From the NCBI RefSeq assembly GCF_000003605.2, contig NW_003109083.1, forward strand, positions 528,332 through 592,331: a DNA stretch of 64,000 nt. Reading direction: 5' to 3'. Under the pieces are notes generated by a model. The model was not told where the DNA came from. It saw only the letters and a list, made by a program, of their open reading frames with translations, and made no database searches. This document shows, in pieces, positions 26,101 through 41,100 of the stretch; the stretch's first letter is position 1, and every line of letters starts with the position of its first letter. Source of the stretch: Saccoglossus kowalevskii (taxonomy: Eukaryota > Hemichordata > Enteropneusta > Harrimaniidae). The position numbers were made by a program, and so were the translations under genes.

Positions 26101-29100
26101 GTTTTTGCTTTTTTCATTTATGTTGCGATATTACCGAATTAGCTTCTTTTTAACTTCAATTTATTTTTCGACATACAATACTGGCCTCACGTGACTCTAC
26201 ATAATACGTACTTTTCAAAAGCTCTGTTCGTTACAGGTACAAGAAAAATCTGTACGCGGTCATCAAAGACCCGGAGTACGATAAAGAACTGAGGCCAAAC
26301 GCTGAAGGTAAGTTTTCCAATTTACGCATGTCTTCAGCCACCGTTGTTCGTTTCTTGTTTTAAACGAGTTTGCCAATCATTCTAGTTAGACTATCTACTA
26401 TTGTTTGAATGGATCAACTTGGAATATTTGAACCTAAAATGAAGCTTTATGAAATCCAAAGTGATTCTAGATATAATATATATCACGATAAGTTGGTTAT
26501 CTACGTTCAGACGATAATAGTCTTTTTACTTTTTATCACGTAGGCCCACCTGTCAATATATCAGTGTTTGTTTATTTCACCAGTATACACTCGTTATCCG
26601 AGGTTTCTATGGTGAGTATATGTTTCCAAATGCACGTTTCGAGATAACGCAATAAAACTAAGACGTATCACGTGATTTTCGATTATCTGATTTGATCTTT
26701 CTATGGTCGTCTGGCGGCTACTTTAAAACATTATATCTCATTGATTCTAACATAGACATAATTAAAGAGAACTACGATTTTATTTTGAACGCATTTGTTT
26801 TAATTACTGATAAATAATGTTTTAAATCTACTTTCTGTTGGTTTAGACATGATAACTAAATCGTTATTCTGAAAATATTTATTCACGTTATTGAAAAATT
26901 AAATTCTGAATATGGCATCAAATCCGTATGTTTGAAAATAAAAAAAACAAAGCGCGTACAAAGCATATCGAAGTTTTGCCTCGTTGACCATTGGTTAGTA
27001 GTGTTGATCTCTGTGAACAGCGTGGACTTTCTCGTTAGGTTTAAAGTAAAATCCAATTAGACGAGTAAAGTTACAAAGGAAATTAGGTATGAAGAGCATG
27101 CGTGCAGATATTTTATAATAATGGAACGGAGATGGTTAAACGCACTCTGCTATGAATGTCGGTTTCATGCTTGCATATGCTGAACGCGGTAAATTAAAAG
27201 TCTCAGAGGTCAAAAGTGTTGAAACGGATTACGAAACGAAATTAAAATATGATGCCTTGCGTTACGTTCTCATCGCGCCGTTAAACCGCTGTAGGTCAGA
27301 GATTAGAAGACTTTATTTCTGTCTCTGAAACAAAATCTAATTAATTGACTCAAAACCTTGATTGGCATGTCCTTTCAAATATTAATCAAATATACATGAT
27401 ATGACTTTAAGTTCAATCCTTCTTGTGCTCTCGATATAATAATTTCCATATGTGTTTTTGGACCTTATTACTGCCCATGGAGTCGAGTTCAAGTTGATGT
27501 AACTAAATATTTGACAGCTACTGTCACAGCTCATATATTAATTCCAGAAATGGAAAGAATACGTGGCGCTATATCTCACGCCGTTATTGGTTTTTGTTGC
27601 CATTTATTTTGTTGTTGTTTTTTGTACACAGGACTATGGTGCTACGCTATTCCTATCTCTTCAGTGGGACGACCCGCGGTTTGCATTCAATGGCACAGAG
27701 CCCATTGATCTTAGATCGGGCTCAGAATTACTGGACCACATTTGGACTCCGGATTTGTATTTTGTGAACGTGAAAGAAGGGAAACTGCATCAAGTTACCA
27801 TGAATAACAAGCATATACGAATCAATCCAGACGGAAGAATTCTCTATGACATGAGGTATGACTGCATGAGTCATTTGATTTCCAAATAGGCAACTCCCAC
27901 ATGGATTGCCACATAAACGGATAGAATGAATAAGTCTAGAATTGATGTATTCAACAGTCTATCTGTAGAAATGATCGACCCGGATATGTCGAGTCTTTAT
28001 AATAAATACCAGGAATATGGTTGTCATCATTCCATTAGTGTGTTACAAACATTTCCTAAATGCAAGAAATATTCGTGTTGTAGTCTACCTTGACTAGGTC
28101 GCCCCATTTATTCTGGCTTATTGATGAATATTGGCATGACAATTTATGTGGGGATTAACATGCAAATGTTATGAATTGTACGGTGTTATAGTCATAAATG
28201 TAGAATATTAGTATCAAGTTAACTTTTATGTCAGGGAGTAATACAAAAAGAAAATTTAAACATGACGTGAGTGGCATTTTGACAAGTGTTTGACATCATG
28301 CTGGGTAAAATTTAATTTCTTTTTATGTGAACGATGTTTCGTATAAAGACTTAACAATGACGAAATAATAAATAAAAACTATGCTGCCTTGCCTATTGAA
28401 TTGAATTGAATTTGATTTGCAGTTTATCTCCTTTAGCAAAATAATGTTAGTCGTGCTCTTGTTCAGTTTGTTGTATACAATGTAAAACAGAAAAGACCTA
28501 CACAATGCGTTTGCCATTCTAGATTGGGCATTGTAGTATCAATTGATATTTTACTTTAGGCTAGTGATCATATCGTTAGATCTAGTTCACTGGAAACATT
28601 AAAACCAGTGATCGTTTTAATTCATACACAGTTCATATGTAACATTTCGTTATCTGACTCTACTGCTAAGATGCACATTGATTTCCGGTATTCAAAGTCT
28701 GAGAGAATTACGCAACAAAATTCCCGGGAGTACATATCGTGTTTCTTTGACAACAACTCGGGTTATGGAATGTAAACTGCAAATGTTGCACTTTTTTTTC
28801 ATTCATCACTGAGAATAAAGACTAGATGCCGAACTGATATCCGCAGATCTAATTACACTTTCATCTAATAACTATTTTCGGATTCACTAAGGGATGCTTT
28901 AATATGTAAAGGTCAAAGGTTATTTCCGTTATATAACTCAAGGCACTATAACATTTACGTTAATAGAAAATAACACTAAAATGTGCAATTGGATACGGGA
29001 AAAAATATAAACCACTTGCATTTGTTTTAAGGTTGATTATTTTGTAGAATGGCATCGAGTTATTAGCGTTACCTAATCGTTTTATTTTCTAGAATATAGT

Positions 29101-32100
29101 ACATGATAGCCTACCATCTAAATAATTATTATATCAAGTGCATATGTCACAGCTTCCTTTAGGTAATACATACTAATCAAACGATGATACATACTACTGT
29201 ATGTTAATCTGTGATACGTATTATGTACACTGCAGATTGTTAACATTTTTCACTATTATCTATCATGTCGCCCATTTATGTACTCTATCGAGAGAGCACC
29301 GTTACAACCCACGGCACCAAATTGTAAATACTGGCACGTATACAATTACGGTTGAAAATCTCACAAGATATACTATATGGTGTTCATTTAATGCAACATT
29401 AACTGTTTAGTATGCGCACCGTTTTTAGTATTGTTGGTTTATAATCAGTGACGCAATTAATGTGACGCGGTCTGCGTCAATCAAAGAACGCTGAGCACTC
29501 GATAAGATGGTTTTAAAATGAGACCCAGGTTTCAAGAGACATTTGTTCAAACACACAGTTAAAAATGAAACCCGAATACAAATACCTTAAAGCTTTTATC
29601 TATGGATCTGTATTTAAATTTGACAAATGTTTTTATGTTATACTGACAATGTGTATCTATGTTAAAAAATATTTTTTTTTTACCACCCGGTTTTATTTTC
29701 TTAATATTGCATATTACGTGTGATATAATTACACATTTATTAAGTCCTAAAATTTGGAATTTTGAAAGAACGTCAAGATTAAATTGCTGGCTGTTTACTA
29801 CAAATGGATTTTTACAGCTCTGTTAATATGTTAGAGTGGTAGCACAAGTAGACATGAAGAGTGTTTCCTAACGGTCATATTTGCTGCACAGTTTGCATGT
29901 GAACTTATTCAATCAGCGTAGAAACCTATGGAAAACCTTTGACATTCCATTCAGAAAAACGGAAATCAATATGAAAATGCATAGTTTCAGAAATATGCTA
30001 GTAAGATTGAGTATTTTATTTACATGAAATGGATGGAACAACCTTTCAATATTAGCTCAAATAAAAAACGGGAATGGCATTCAATAATACAGTAGTTAAA
30101 TCTTTGTTTTGACACGGGGAACAAAGTAAGAGATGATGACAACTTTCTTTGGATATTAATCATATTTGTCGTTGTATTCAGTTTGGAATATAACAGTAAA
30201 TTTGCATTATTTTATTGCAACAAAATGTTAATAATGGAGTTCCTAGCAAGTTTGTTTTAACGGTGATAAATATTTAGAAACTGGTCGATTGTTTCTATAA
30301 GACGCATTGTGTATCTACTGCAACTGTTTTTTTTTTTTTTTTTGGAGCCATTGATAGAGACAACAACGTCTTGCCACAAATAGATTACTAAAATATTCAA
30401 TGCACAGGAAATTAAATACATAGACACAATTGTAGCTCTACAATAAATACTATTGCTATGTCTGAACATGAGATTCCGACTATTTTACGGACAAGTTCAG
30501 GCAACTTAACAGATATGTGGCGTATTGTTTTGACAGAATAGTTTGATCATGCGCACAAAGAGCTACTGTATGTTGTGAAAACAATCATCAGTAGATGCAG
30601 ATTCGTTCGACTGAAATGTTAAAAAGCCATTTATATAGTCATATGTTACACATTTGTTAAGCCCAATTTGAACTTATTAAGGTGTGAACACTGTGAAAAT
30701 AAATTCGCGAGGCTTCGAAATACAATGCCATGCATCGAATCAGTTCTTGAACCTGGGTTTCATTTATTCTTCAAAAACAACATAAATTACTCAGCCAAGC
30801 ATGCAGCCGAATGTTTCAATAACATCCCGTTTACATGAATAACACATTAACATTTAATATTATGAATTTTACCACGCGATCAAAAATAACTTAACGGCTT
30901 ATTTTTTTCACAGTTTAACGCCTCTTGCAAATAGCGAAATCCGTCGTTACGAGACATATCTACGTCCATAGTATAAAAATCGATTATAGTAAATTCGGTC
31001 ACACGTAATCGAAAAACAAAAATATGATTTTTTTATTTGGACACAACGATGGCTTACAATTTATAGTTTGTGAATTTTTGTATCGAGCGTGAAACCAAAA
31101 TTGAATGCACGATTGATTCTAACAAAATCTACATATGTCGAATTATTGTCACTTGTAATTAAGTTATTTGACATAATAAGTAAATACATAATTATGGGTC
31201 TATTTCAGTATGAAATAATGTATATGTACGTTTGTAATATCATTTCTTGATCTACAGGTTAATATGGAAACACCAGTTTCAGAAAATTCGTATACTTAAA
31301 TTTTATACGACCGTGAATTACACTTACAATCGCATGGCTAAAATTATCGCATTGTGTTCTGGTGGATTTGCTTTCATATTCACTTTTGACGATGGCATTT
31401 AATAGGGAAGCTTAGCACTAGAACATATGGCACGTAGAGTATGACAATCCTCGCTGTGTTTCGCATGCATTTTCTAAGGTGTCGATAAATGTAAAGATTG
31501 ACATATTAAGGGATAACTATATGACGGGGACTTATTATCATTTTATAGTAAATGTAATACCGGTTTATACTGGCACGTGTTCTACGCCCACAAATTTGAA
31601 TTCCCAACGTTTAGAAATAACCGATTTCTGTTTTTTAAACTATGGGCCAATTTTAGACTTGTACATTTGAAGAACATTATTATTTCCTATTATTTCAATT
31701 GTATTGATTCTGAAGCCGATACATTATATTTATGCCTTGGAACAATGTTCAAATATAACAGCCACGAATTAGAAAGATTCAATAACAGTTACACAGATAT
31801 TCTGTATATACACAATGTGTCTATCAATATATGCGTCTACCACTTAGACTGTTATAATGTTTTAGCAAGTTATATTGCCATGTGATATTGTAAACCGTCG
31901 CACACATAGAGTCACAGTAAATAACTTCGGAATTTTGATAACCACTAGGTGTTATCGTGTTGCGTTTGAAATGAAAAATTAACGAATCACAGTAGCCCCC
32001 TACACAGAGCAATATATGATAACATTGCCATGTTGTCATTCCAGCATGGGTAATATGAATTCCGTCTAAGCTGGTTTATATTTGAAAGGACAACTATTAC

Positions 32101-35100
32101 TAAATATACATATAAACGCACTTGGCATTCATTGAATTCCCAAACACTGTTATGATAGTTCGCTGACCGTAATATACCATATTTATATTGAAACAATGGC
32201 GTTTGTTCCACGATGACATGGCATTCACTATTAGCGTTCCATTCAGAGCATGCACGCTACAAAGTGCGAAACGTGATTTTCTTTAGAATTCCAAGCAGTC
32301 TGGTCATGCTCATTCAAAGACCGTACTTATTGTCGATTTATTTGATGCATTAGTAGTGGTTTGTATAATGTTCAACGGCTTGTTTTTGTGCGAGATTTAA
32401 TAACTTGGAATTCCTTGTAACAGGCTTCAAAAAGGTTATGTCTATTCGTGCGGCGAATATATATATACCTCGATGATAAATCATTATTATATTTAATGGA
32501 AGGTCAGGCACAATAAAATGAACAGTTATATAGCGGCGCAACACGTTAAAGATTCGAGCCTTTTTTTTAACATGTATCAAACATTAATGCCGCAGTTATT
32601 TATTCATTACCAATGTGCAAAGAATAGAATTCATTTAATAATTTGGGTAATTTAATATTGCATATTACGTGTGATATAATTACCTATTTATTGTCGTCAA
32701 ATAATAATAAAAAATATGCTTTTCTACGCCTTGATTTCTTATTTTTCTTGTCTCATTGCTTTCACAGAGTCAGCCTGGTTCTTATTTGTCACTTGTATTT
32801 ACATCGTTTTCCGATGGATAAGCAGACATGTGGTCTTCAAATTGAAAGCTGTAAGTAAAGGAAATTAATTTGTTAGTAATGAAGGAAACAGTTGGAGAGG
32901 TATCTTTCTCTATTCTTTAAATTGGTGTGTTTTTAAATTTCCCTACTAGATGAGGCTTGATTATACTTCGTTTGCATAGGTACCTATATCCAACATCCAT
33001 CAGTCAAGTCCCCTTGATCAGCTTGTCATCAATTCCAGTATTTCTAATCAGGCAGTTACATGTAAGAAGACTGAGCGTGAAGTGATATCGGCCACTTCCA
33101 TGCTAGACTACGGTGTTTTCATCATTGCTGAACCACTTATATCCTTATAGGCTGTAGGAGATTTTAATTTCGAATCTATTTGTCAATAACAGCGTGGTAA
33201 CCCTGAATGAAAGCAATTATGTCCATGTTTAGAGGATTGCATCGGCGCATCACTGTGGATACATGCATATCTATTGCGGCAACCCCACTGGCAATTATCA
33301 AGCTGATTGATTAAATACTGAACAAGTATGTCCATAATAAAAGTTGTATCACCCAAGTGCCTCGTGGCTATACGCAAGATTAACTTCTAATAAAGTGAAC
33401 ATTTGTATTGCAATACCGTCGCAGTATAATGTTTAAAGAGACGCTGTTACCTTGGGCGTTAGATGTCGCGTGTACTTTGTTAAAATTAACACGTATGTTG
33501 ATAGAGTATATCTATCAACCTTATGTGCGATTATTGTTGATACAATGCATCATGCAGTGTACGCAATGTATTAGTGACATGAAAGCGAAGATCGATATCT
33601 TACAGACATTAAAAGGTTACATAACCCGAATTCTGAAAGCATGGGAGTACGAAAGCGATAATATTCCTACAATTTGGTGAACCATGCAACCTTACGAACT
33701 ATGTAATCTGACTACGGATGGTATGTAATTAAAATTAGCACAGTACGCTTTCCTAAACATTTTACATTATATCATATTTTCCCCGCCGTATAATTGGTGT
33801 CAGTGCCGATATGTGTGTTCTGACTGCTGAAATCACTATACTGAAATTCAATATATTCACTAATGACTGTCCACACCTGTATTTAGTTTCATTTGTGTCT
33901 CCTGGCGACTAAAATTACATTTAGGGAGAAAATCGAAGATTTTAGAAGAGTCGCGTGATTGTCCAGAAGTGTATTTGACCTCAGGGCACATGGGTTAGGC
34001 GAAAAAAATAATGTGTCAGTTTATAGCAATTAACCTCAAAATAGACATTCAGTCTGAACCCATGCTCAAGGATACCATTATCCACTTTTTGTCAATCAAC
34101 TCTTGAGTAATCATCGTCGAGCAAATCCAAATTTCCTTTTTCCATTTCATCTTTATGAAAAACGTTAGTCAATAAGTATACGAATAAATCCATGATTGAC
34201 ATGCCATATACGAGTCTATGGAGTACGCAACCTTGTTCAAAACGCTATTATTGAAGCTACTTTAGCTGTTTTATTGTAATATCAAATCTGTAAAGAGTAC
34301 AACTTAAACAAACTGACATCATAATTCTAGATAATAAATTGTCTTCGCTATGTCTTCTATTATTCTTGATTTCTTGATTAAATCTGTAGCAGATTTAATC
34401 ATAGAACATTCCGGTTATATAAACATTTCAATGAACGTAAAAGATATTTCAATATTGATGATGCAAAGTAATGGTTGTATATATATCCACCGGTTATTTG
34501 GTTGAAAATATGTCAGATATATTTAATAACAACGGAACTATGTTTGAATTCATTGTAATTTGAATTGCTCGTTTTCTTTATTTAAATTCACCTACATTGA
34601 AAGGCTGAGATGGTATCTAAGATTTAAATAAAGCTACACACACGCACAATCATATATTGAACATCTCATATATTAATTGGTACGTACTTAAAAAGTCACT
34701 TTAGGGTCATAGATACCATTACAGTTTATACATAATATGCTATATTCTTATCTAATGCATAAACATTATTGGGAATACCCACTGAAGGACTCTTACTGTG
34801 CCTGTTGATTATTGTTACACCGATTCTCGATGCGCTGTTTCAGGGAAACTTTGTATTATTACTTTAGGATATTCTTGAGGATATTAGTATTTAATATGCA
34901 TCATGAGCTGCCTTCTTACGGTTATATATGTCCGTTATAGTTAGACAGGTGTAAATCAGCGCGGCGTTGCACCAGCTGTACGTTTCCTTGCAACGGAAGT
35001 GACGTGATTTATGTCTTCAAGAGCTGCAAATGAAATTTTACTAAGTACCGTTTTAAAAAGATCAGTTATGTATTCTGGTCATGTTTCTGGGAATAGTTTC

Positions 35101-38100
35101 GAGCGTATTTTGCGGTGACTGCCGAGACTAGATACCTACAAGATTGTACTCATGTATACTTAAATTAAATAAAAAGATGAACTAACATGTTTTGTTTATA
35201 CATGTCTATATTCTGACGTTAATTATCAATAAACCTGATTCAAAAATAAAAATTGAACTTTCGGTTTTATTTTTACATGGACCGTAGTCAACCTACACTT
35301 TTAAAAAGTAGTAACGAACAACCAAACAAGCAAAATGATAACATATGGAAACGATTTTGTGAACATAAACTTTAACCTTTACAAATATGTACCAATTATG
35401 TTCAGTTCTGAAAAAAGGAAGGAAAGCTTGAAAAGCCAACTCAACGCAAATCGTCTCATGGCATTATGCCCTAAAAGTGTAATTTTCAACATTTCCATTA
35501 TCTACTTTTTCCATTGTCATTTTGACGTTGACATTTTACTTTGGTGACATTGACATTTTATTTTATTGACATCAAAACCAGTGATCCGTAATGTTTCGAA
35601 ACACATGTTAAAATGTGCACGTCAATTTCACTGCTTTGCCCTATTATATCAAGTTGCTTTTCTTTCCTGAAACGAGACTCTTGTTTCTCTAAATACCATC
35701 GCTCGAATGATTGCAATATCAATATTGTTCACAAAATAGGCATACTCCCATGCTTTTAACAACACTATACGATCGTTAGATGAGATATTGTAACTTGTTG
35801 CAAAACGATAGTACGATTTGCTTAATGGTATTTACCTAGATAGCACTCAGAATTACTGTCGCAAAAGGATTTGAGCGATTTGCTTTGTTGTTATATGTGT
35901 GGACAAACATTAGGAATGATGTTGTATGCCTGGCGTACGTAGATTATAGCACATGGACCCTACATCTACATGTCATATTTCAGTCCTGGTGCCTTACAAA
36001 GTGTTTTCAATATTGTCTTACCCCAAATATAAGGCCTTCCATATATACATACATCCTTCTGGTTTGTACTGCGACATACCTTGTACAAATTTGGCGAAAA
36101 TCGAATTTTTAAATTATTTCAGTTGCATATTAAGCTATTAGACTGTTTGCATGACCGTGGTCGTGAGTCAATACATATAACTAAATAGTGGCAGCGTAAA
36201 TGCCGTACCTGATCTAATATATACACACGCTGTGCATTTCGTCATACCTTGCCAGCTGGACTTTGATGTGTATGCCACGCTGGTCGTTGTGGATATCCAA
36301 TTTAAATTATATGATCTTACTGGCTCCGCCTTGGCTAGTGTTGAACATGGCGAATCCTTAATAAAAGACCCACTAGCAATAGAGTCGTTTAATTATGTTG
36401 TCCACGTCACCAAATCTGTTTTGATTGAATGTACTTGATATTAGTACCACTGAAAATGGTAATTGGTGAAGTTGTAGAAATGAACTATTTTGGCATTATC
36501 AAATGCACCGAAAATCCCGATGAATCCTGTATCGTGTATATTTGTGTGTCAGTAGCTTGACAAACAATATAAGTAATATTAGGAATATCCCCATTCAACG
36601 TTTTATTTCATTTTAACTGGTTGATTCCATTGTTCCTCACTTGTCATGCACGTTCGCGGGTTCCATTCGTGTGCTGCTATGAAAATAAAAATTACATTGA
36701 AAATCAGCGGTAATAGGAATAGTGTAATGAAAACACAGTTATATTCTCCGATAATATATCAGATTAATGACTATTTAATTATATATAAGACGTCCTATGA
36801 TGTGTCGACCAAACGTTGAGCATCGTTGTCATCTATTGGTGTAACGCAAATTGGGAAAGATCTGAAAACCCGAAAACATGTCATGATATCAGCTCAGCAC
36901 GTTCACGAAACAAGCATATGTTGTATGATATTGAGTACGTGGATATTCCGTATTTATCTTGCTGCTACTCAACAGATAAACGTGCCTAATGGTCCATGGC
37001 TAATGGTAGTAGTCTTTGTTAAAAGCGAGATATACGTTTTACCCAATGCATTTTTGTGGGGAATGTATTTTGCTGTAAATCAGTGAATTGATGACAGCCA
37101 TGCCTTCCAGTTAAAACAATAAATGCAATCGATTTCACAAATACGGTGTCAAGTACATCGCCTACTACAGAATGGTGTAAAATGCGCACTTGGTCGTCCT
37201 AGCAACTGGTGTTATTTCTAATGGTTAATCGCGTTGCGAATTCCCTTTTACAACATCACTTGTAAGCTCGTTACAGCATGTATTACATTACTAATTGCCA
37301 TGTTACCGCGTCTCTCAGTTACCAAACCACGTAACGAGTTACCATCGCTATCAGTGCAATGTCAACTAATTGGGAAATATTATATTACCGCATCCCGTTA
37401 CCTGTCACCGTCTCGTATTTCACGGCCCAAGTCACTATGTTGCCACCTCGGCACAATTGCGTCGATTACAGAGATATTAAATTGACTGTTTCCATGGCAT
37501 TGGGAAATGACAACCAACAGTAGAACCGTGTTAATCTATGTATCAGCATGTGTTGTTTATCGATTCGGGGCGTATTGCTACACTCATACCCCGTGGCGTG
37601 TTTTCATCTCTCCCTAACAATCTCCCTTGGACATCTTTCCTTAGTACAAATCATTCTCTGTCCTGAAGTTTTTTGCTAGTTCGTGAAAATCAAACGCGCA
37701 GTATTTTTTTGAGCTCTCAGACCTACAATAGCATAATACCGTATTCAGAGTCAACATGCATTAAACATCTGTATGTGAATTATATTGGAGCTATTTATGA
37801 TATTCATATTCATCGATCATTTTGAAATATGAATCTGCGGGCACAATATGGCCGGAATAATGTTTCACGGGTCGAGGTTAAAAAAACGCATGTCATTCTA
37901 GGCGTGTCATGTATTTTATTTCTAAATATACCTTCGGTTTTCATGGTTGTTTACACCTCTGATGTTACCTGTACGTCGTATTTGCAGTTTCATGCAGGAC
38001 TAGGTGAACTTTGACATCTCCCGGATATCGTGAACCTCTGATGGGTATCACAACAAATGTTGAACAAACGCCCCAGTTGCAATGACGTCATTGGACACGT

Positions 38101-41100
38101 GGCCGCAAACATATAATTGATATTTTGTTGCAATACGGAAAATTTAAATTTGCTGACAACAACATCAATATTATTGTGTGATATCTACATATCTATAACC
38201 ATCCATCATATAGCTTCTTTGTCGAATGCTGTAACATTATTATTCGCAGATACGTGCAGCTGCAGTCCGATTCACCTTTTCAAATTTATATTATCAAAGT
38301 CACAACCGCGAGGTAAATGTAACAACATGGATCTTATAACTTAATTGCTTTTCACAGGTCTTAATCAATAATTCTGTTGGGAAAACGCATCTTAGAATTA
38401 GCATTTCGTCTTTGCGGTGTGTTGCCACAACACGTGCAGATGTACCATTATATCTTAGGTCAGATAACAGCAGCAAAATCGATGAAGAAATCACCCTAAC
38501 AAAAGTTTTAAATGTGACATCCGTCTTTTTTCTTGATTGCATATCGCGAAACTGTTAGTTGCTTTTTGTGAATACATCCACAATAGACTTGTGTATTTCT
38601 TCTCGAAAAAGTGTTCATGCTTCAGTACTCTTGTTAATTCTCCATTTTCCGAGGTTTTGATACACAGTAACTACGTCACAAGTCTATTGAAAACTGAACA
38701 GGCAGTTGAAGGAAGTAGCTGGCTTATTTAAAAACTTACCGAAGCGTTAATCTCTATAGAATAGCCGACATAAGCCGTAGTATATTTTCTTACATTTGTA
38801 GCGTTGACCTTTTATGGTGCAGATGATATTGATTGCTTTTTCTGTCGTTAGAAACGCCAAATTACCAATGGTAATGAGCATCACAATTTAAATAAAACAA
38901 GCACCGTTTCAACTGCTGCTATCATGTACAGCTTTATTGGATTATGAAACCTCCACGCTACTCCACCCAAAACAGTGCGTGTTTGTTTTTGTTTTTACTC
39001 AATATGACACGCATCAAAGTAATCAAGTCGTATTTCAGAGATCAACATCCTGAGATTGCGATTGGAACCCATAGAGATGTAAACCAATGGCGTTTACGGA
39101 GGAGTACTAATAAAACTGAAACAGACATTTAATAAATATATGAAAATCAACAGAAATGCAATATTAAAAGAAGATGCACCCTGAAATAGATGAGCCAATT
39201 GATGCATGTATAATGATTCACAGAGTCTCTACTAAGTTGCAGTAATTCCAACACATTTTTCTTTTGTTGCGGGTTGTATTCAGCCTAGGTTATTTATTAC
39301 AATTCTGCCTATCCATCATTATTCTCCGTGCGATCCATCTAAAGTTAATCTCGTATGATTAATGGAAACCGAATTCCAATAATCCGATAGTTTTATTTTT
39401 CGCGAATGTTGTTTTTCATCGCTTTGATTATGTTTGTAAAGCAAGAGATCACTGACGAAGTCACCTTTATTCCACACGAGTATGGTTGTACACAGTTTGC
39501 TTCTCCACTAAATAAATTGCGAATGTCCCGGGAGGATTATTTGCGTTTTTTATTTTATTTTATTTCATACGTACAATGTATGAAGCATTTGTGTTTTGAA
39601 TTTACATATTACACTATTACTGCTGCCACTACTTTAAAATGCGACGCCAACGACGCATACACACATATATTTTGTATATAAGTGTATGTGTGAATGAAAA
39701 GCGCCGAGCTGGTTGATTAGTGTTACATCTTCTTACAGTCGTTCTACGGTGCACGCGACCGACTGTTACTTACTACGGTGGCTTAATTGTTCCAGGGTAA
39801 ACATCTCAGTTTGAGAACAGCTGGAAATATTTACTGTGATAATCGATTTCCGTGACAGTTTTATATAAAAAAAATCAAGTACTCAATGACATATCTCAAC
39901 TGTCTAACCTATTAGATTACGGATAGGGTGTTCAATTCCATCGGCTCGTCTTTCCGCTACAATGAACAGCGGATACTCACCTTTGTTGACAATCTCTTTC
40001 TTTGTTTTATAATTATATTTTCCCTGTCGAAAATGTCTTTGTAAGTTCAGAGGATAAATCAACTAATATCAATCAGAACTGTGCATCAAGTTCAAATGAC
40101 GTCACAGTGGGTTTTATCAGATCATATGTATTAATTAGTTAAATTTGTAAAAAAAAATGGCATATGTCAACGAGTATATGTTTTTCCTACTCAAATGCAT
40201 CCCGTTCTGTATAAGTGGGCACTCAGTGTCTTCGACTTTATTGTATTATTAACATCACATGTCTACTCAATACATGAACACTTTCGTCTCACATGTCAAC
40301 TTGAGTCAACACCGTTAGTTTTTTGTTATTTCTATAGAATACTTTAGTGGCTAAATCAAAGATTTAAATGCGACCACCATTAACACACACGCATTTCTGT
40401 ATCGGTCATACGAACGCCATTATTATTTATTCCCGCCAACTTTCACCGGCTATTTTTTTTTTATTTTTGCACATTCACATGAATATTTCTAAAATGTCCC
40501 TCTTATAGCGAGGTATTTCTAAAATGTCCCTCTTATAGCGAGGTATTTCTAAAATTTCTCTCTTATAACGAGGTATTTTTTAAAATTTCTCTCTTATAAC
40601 GAGGTATTTCTAAAATTTCCCTCTTATAGCGAGGTATTTCTAACATTTCTCTCTTATAGCGAGATATTTCTGAAATGTTCCTCTTACAGCGAGATATTTC
40701 TAAAATGTCCCTCTTATAGAGAGATATTTCTAAAATGTCCCCCTTATAGCGAGGTATTTTGTGAAAGCAGACGAAAGTTGACTTTGACCCATTTGTCTAT
40801 CTTACAGTTGGATATACTACCCGAGACATGCAACTGGATTGGAATGACGATTTCGCAGCAGTCATGGCGAGTGAAGTGATCATGTCGGAATTTCAAGTTG
40901 GTGACCCGGTTGTCTTCAAGAAAACGTTGAATTACCCTACAGTCGGTGGGTATCTGTATTGTTTGGGTTTACTCCACATACTCATCAATATTGTTCATCT
41001 TCCCCGCCTTCAGGATGAATATGAACTTGAACAATCAAAGGTACCATGCTGGTATACTCAAATTGGAACCTTGTTTCAATGAAAGTTAATAAAAAGCCAT

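Larger units (their letters stand above)
27856..32767 (+). other. Gene B intron 4
   Basis: A 4.9-kb intron before the Cys-loop exon. It contains two identical 32-bp copies (29701-29732 and 32652-32683) and a long T-run near 30327. No gene was seen inside. Confidence 0.8.
32851..40807 (+). other. Gene B intron 5
   Basis: The longest intron (8.0 kb). It holds a perfect palindrome at 34375-34401 and the 30-bp minisatellite at 40483-40753. Many short open frames occur (for example 36232-36438, 37234-37485) but none has a recognised domain. Confidence 0.8.

Noticed and set aside
27563-27631. An ATG upstream of gene B exon 4 giving a hydrophobic leader in frame with the exon, like an alternative signal peptide.
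   Set aside because: The hydrophobic run is what a polypyrimidine tract encodes (TTT, TTG, GTT codons). A good acceptor and a phase-matched exon 3 and signal exon 1 explain the gene better.
36232-36438. A 68-codon frame with protein-like composition inside gene B intron 5.
   Set aside because: No acceptor/donor context or recognised domain; it would not fit between exons 5 and 6, whose phases join directly.
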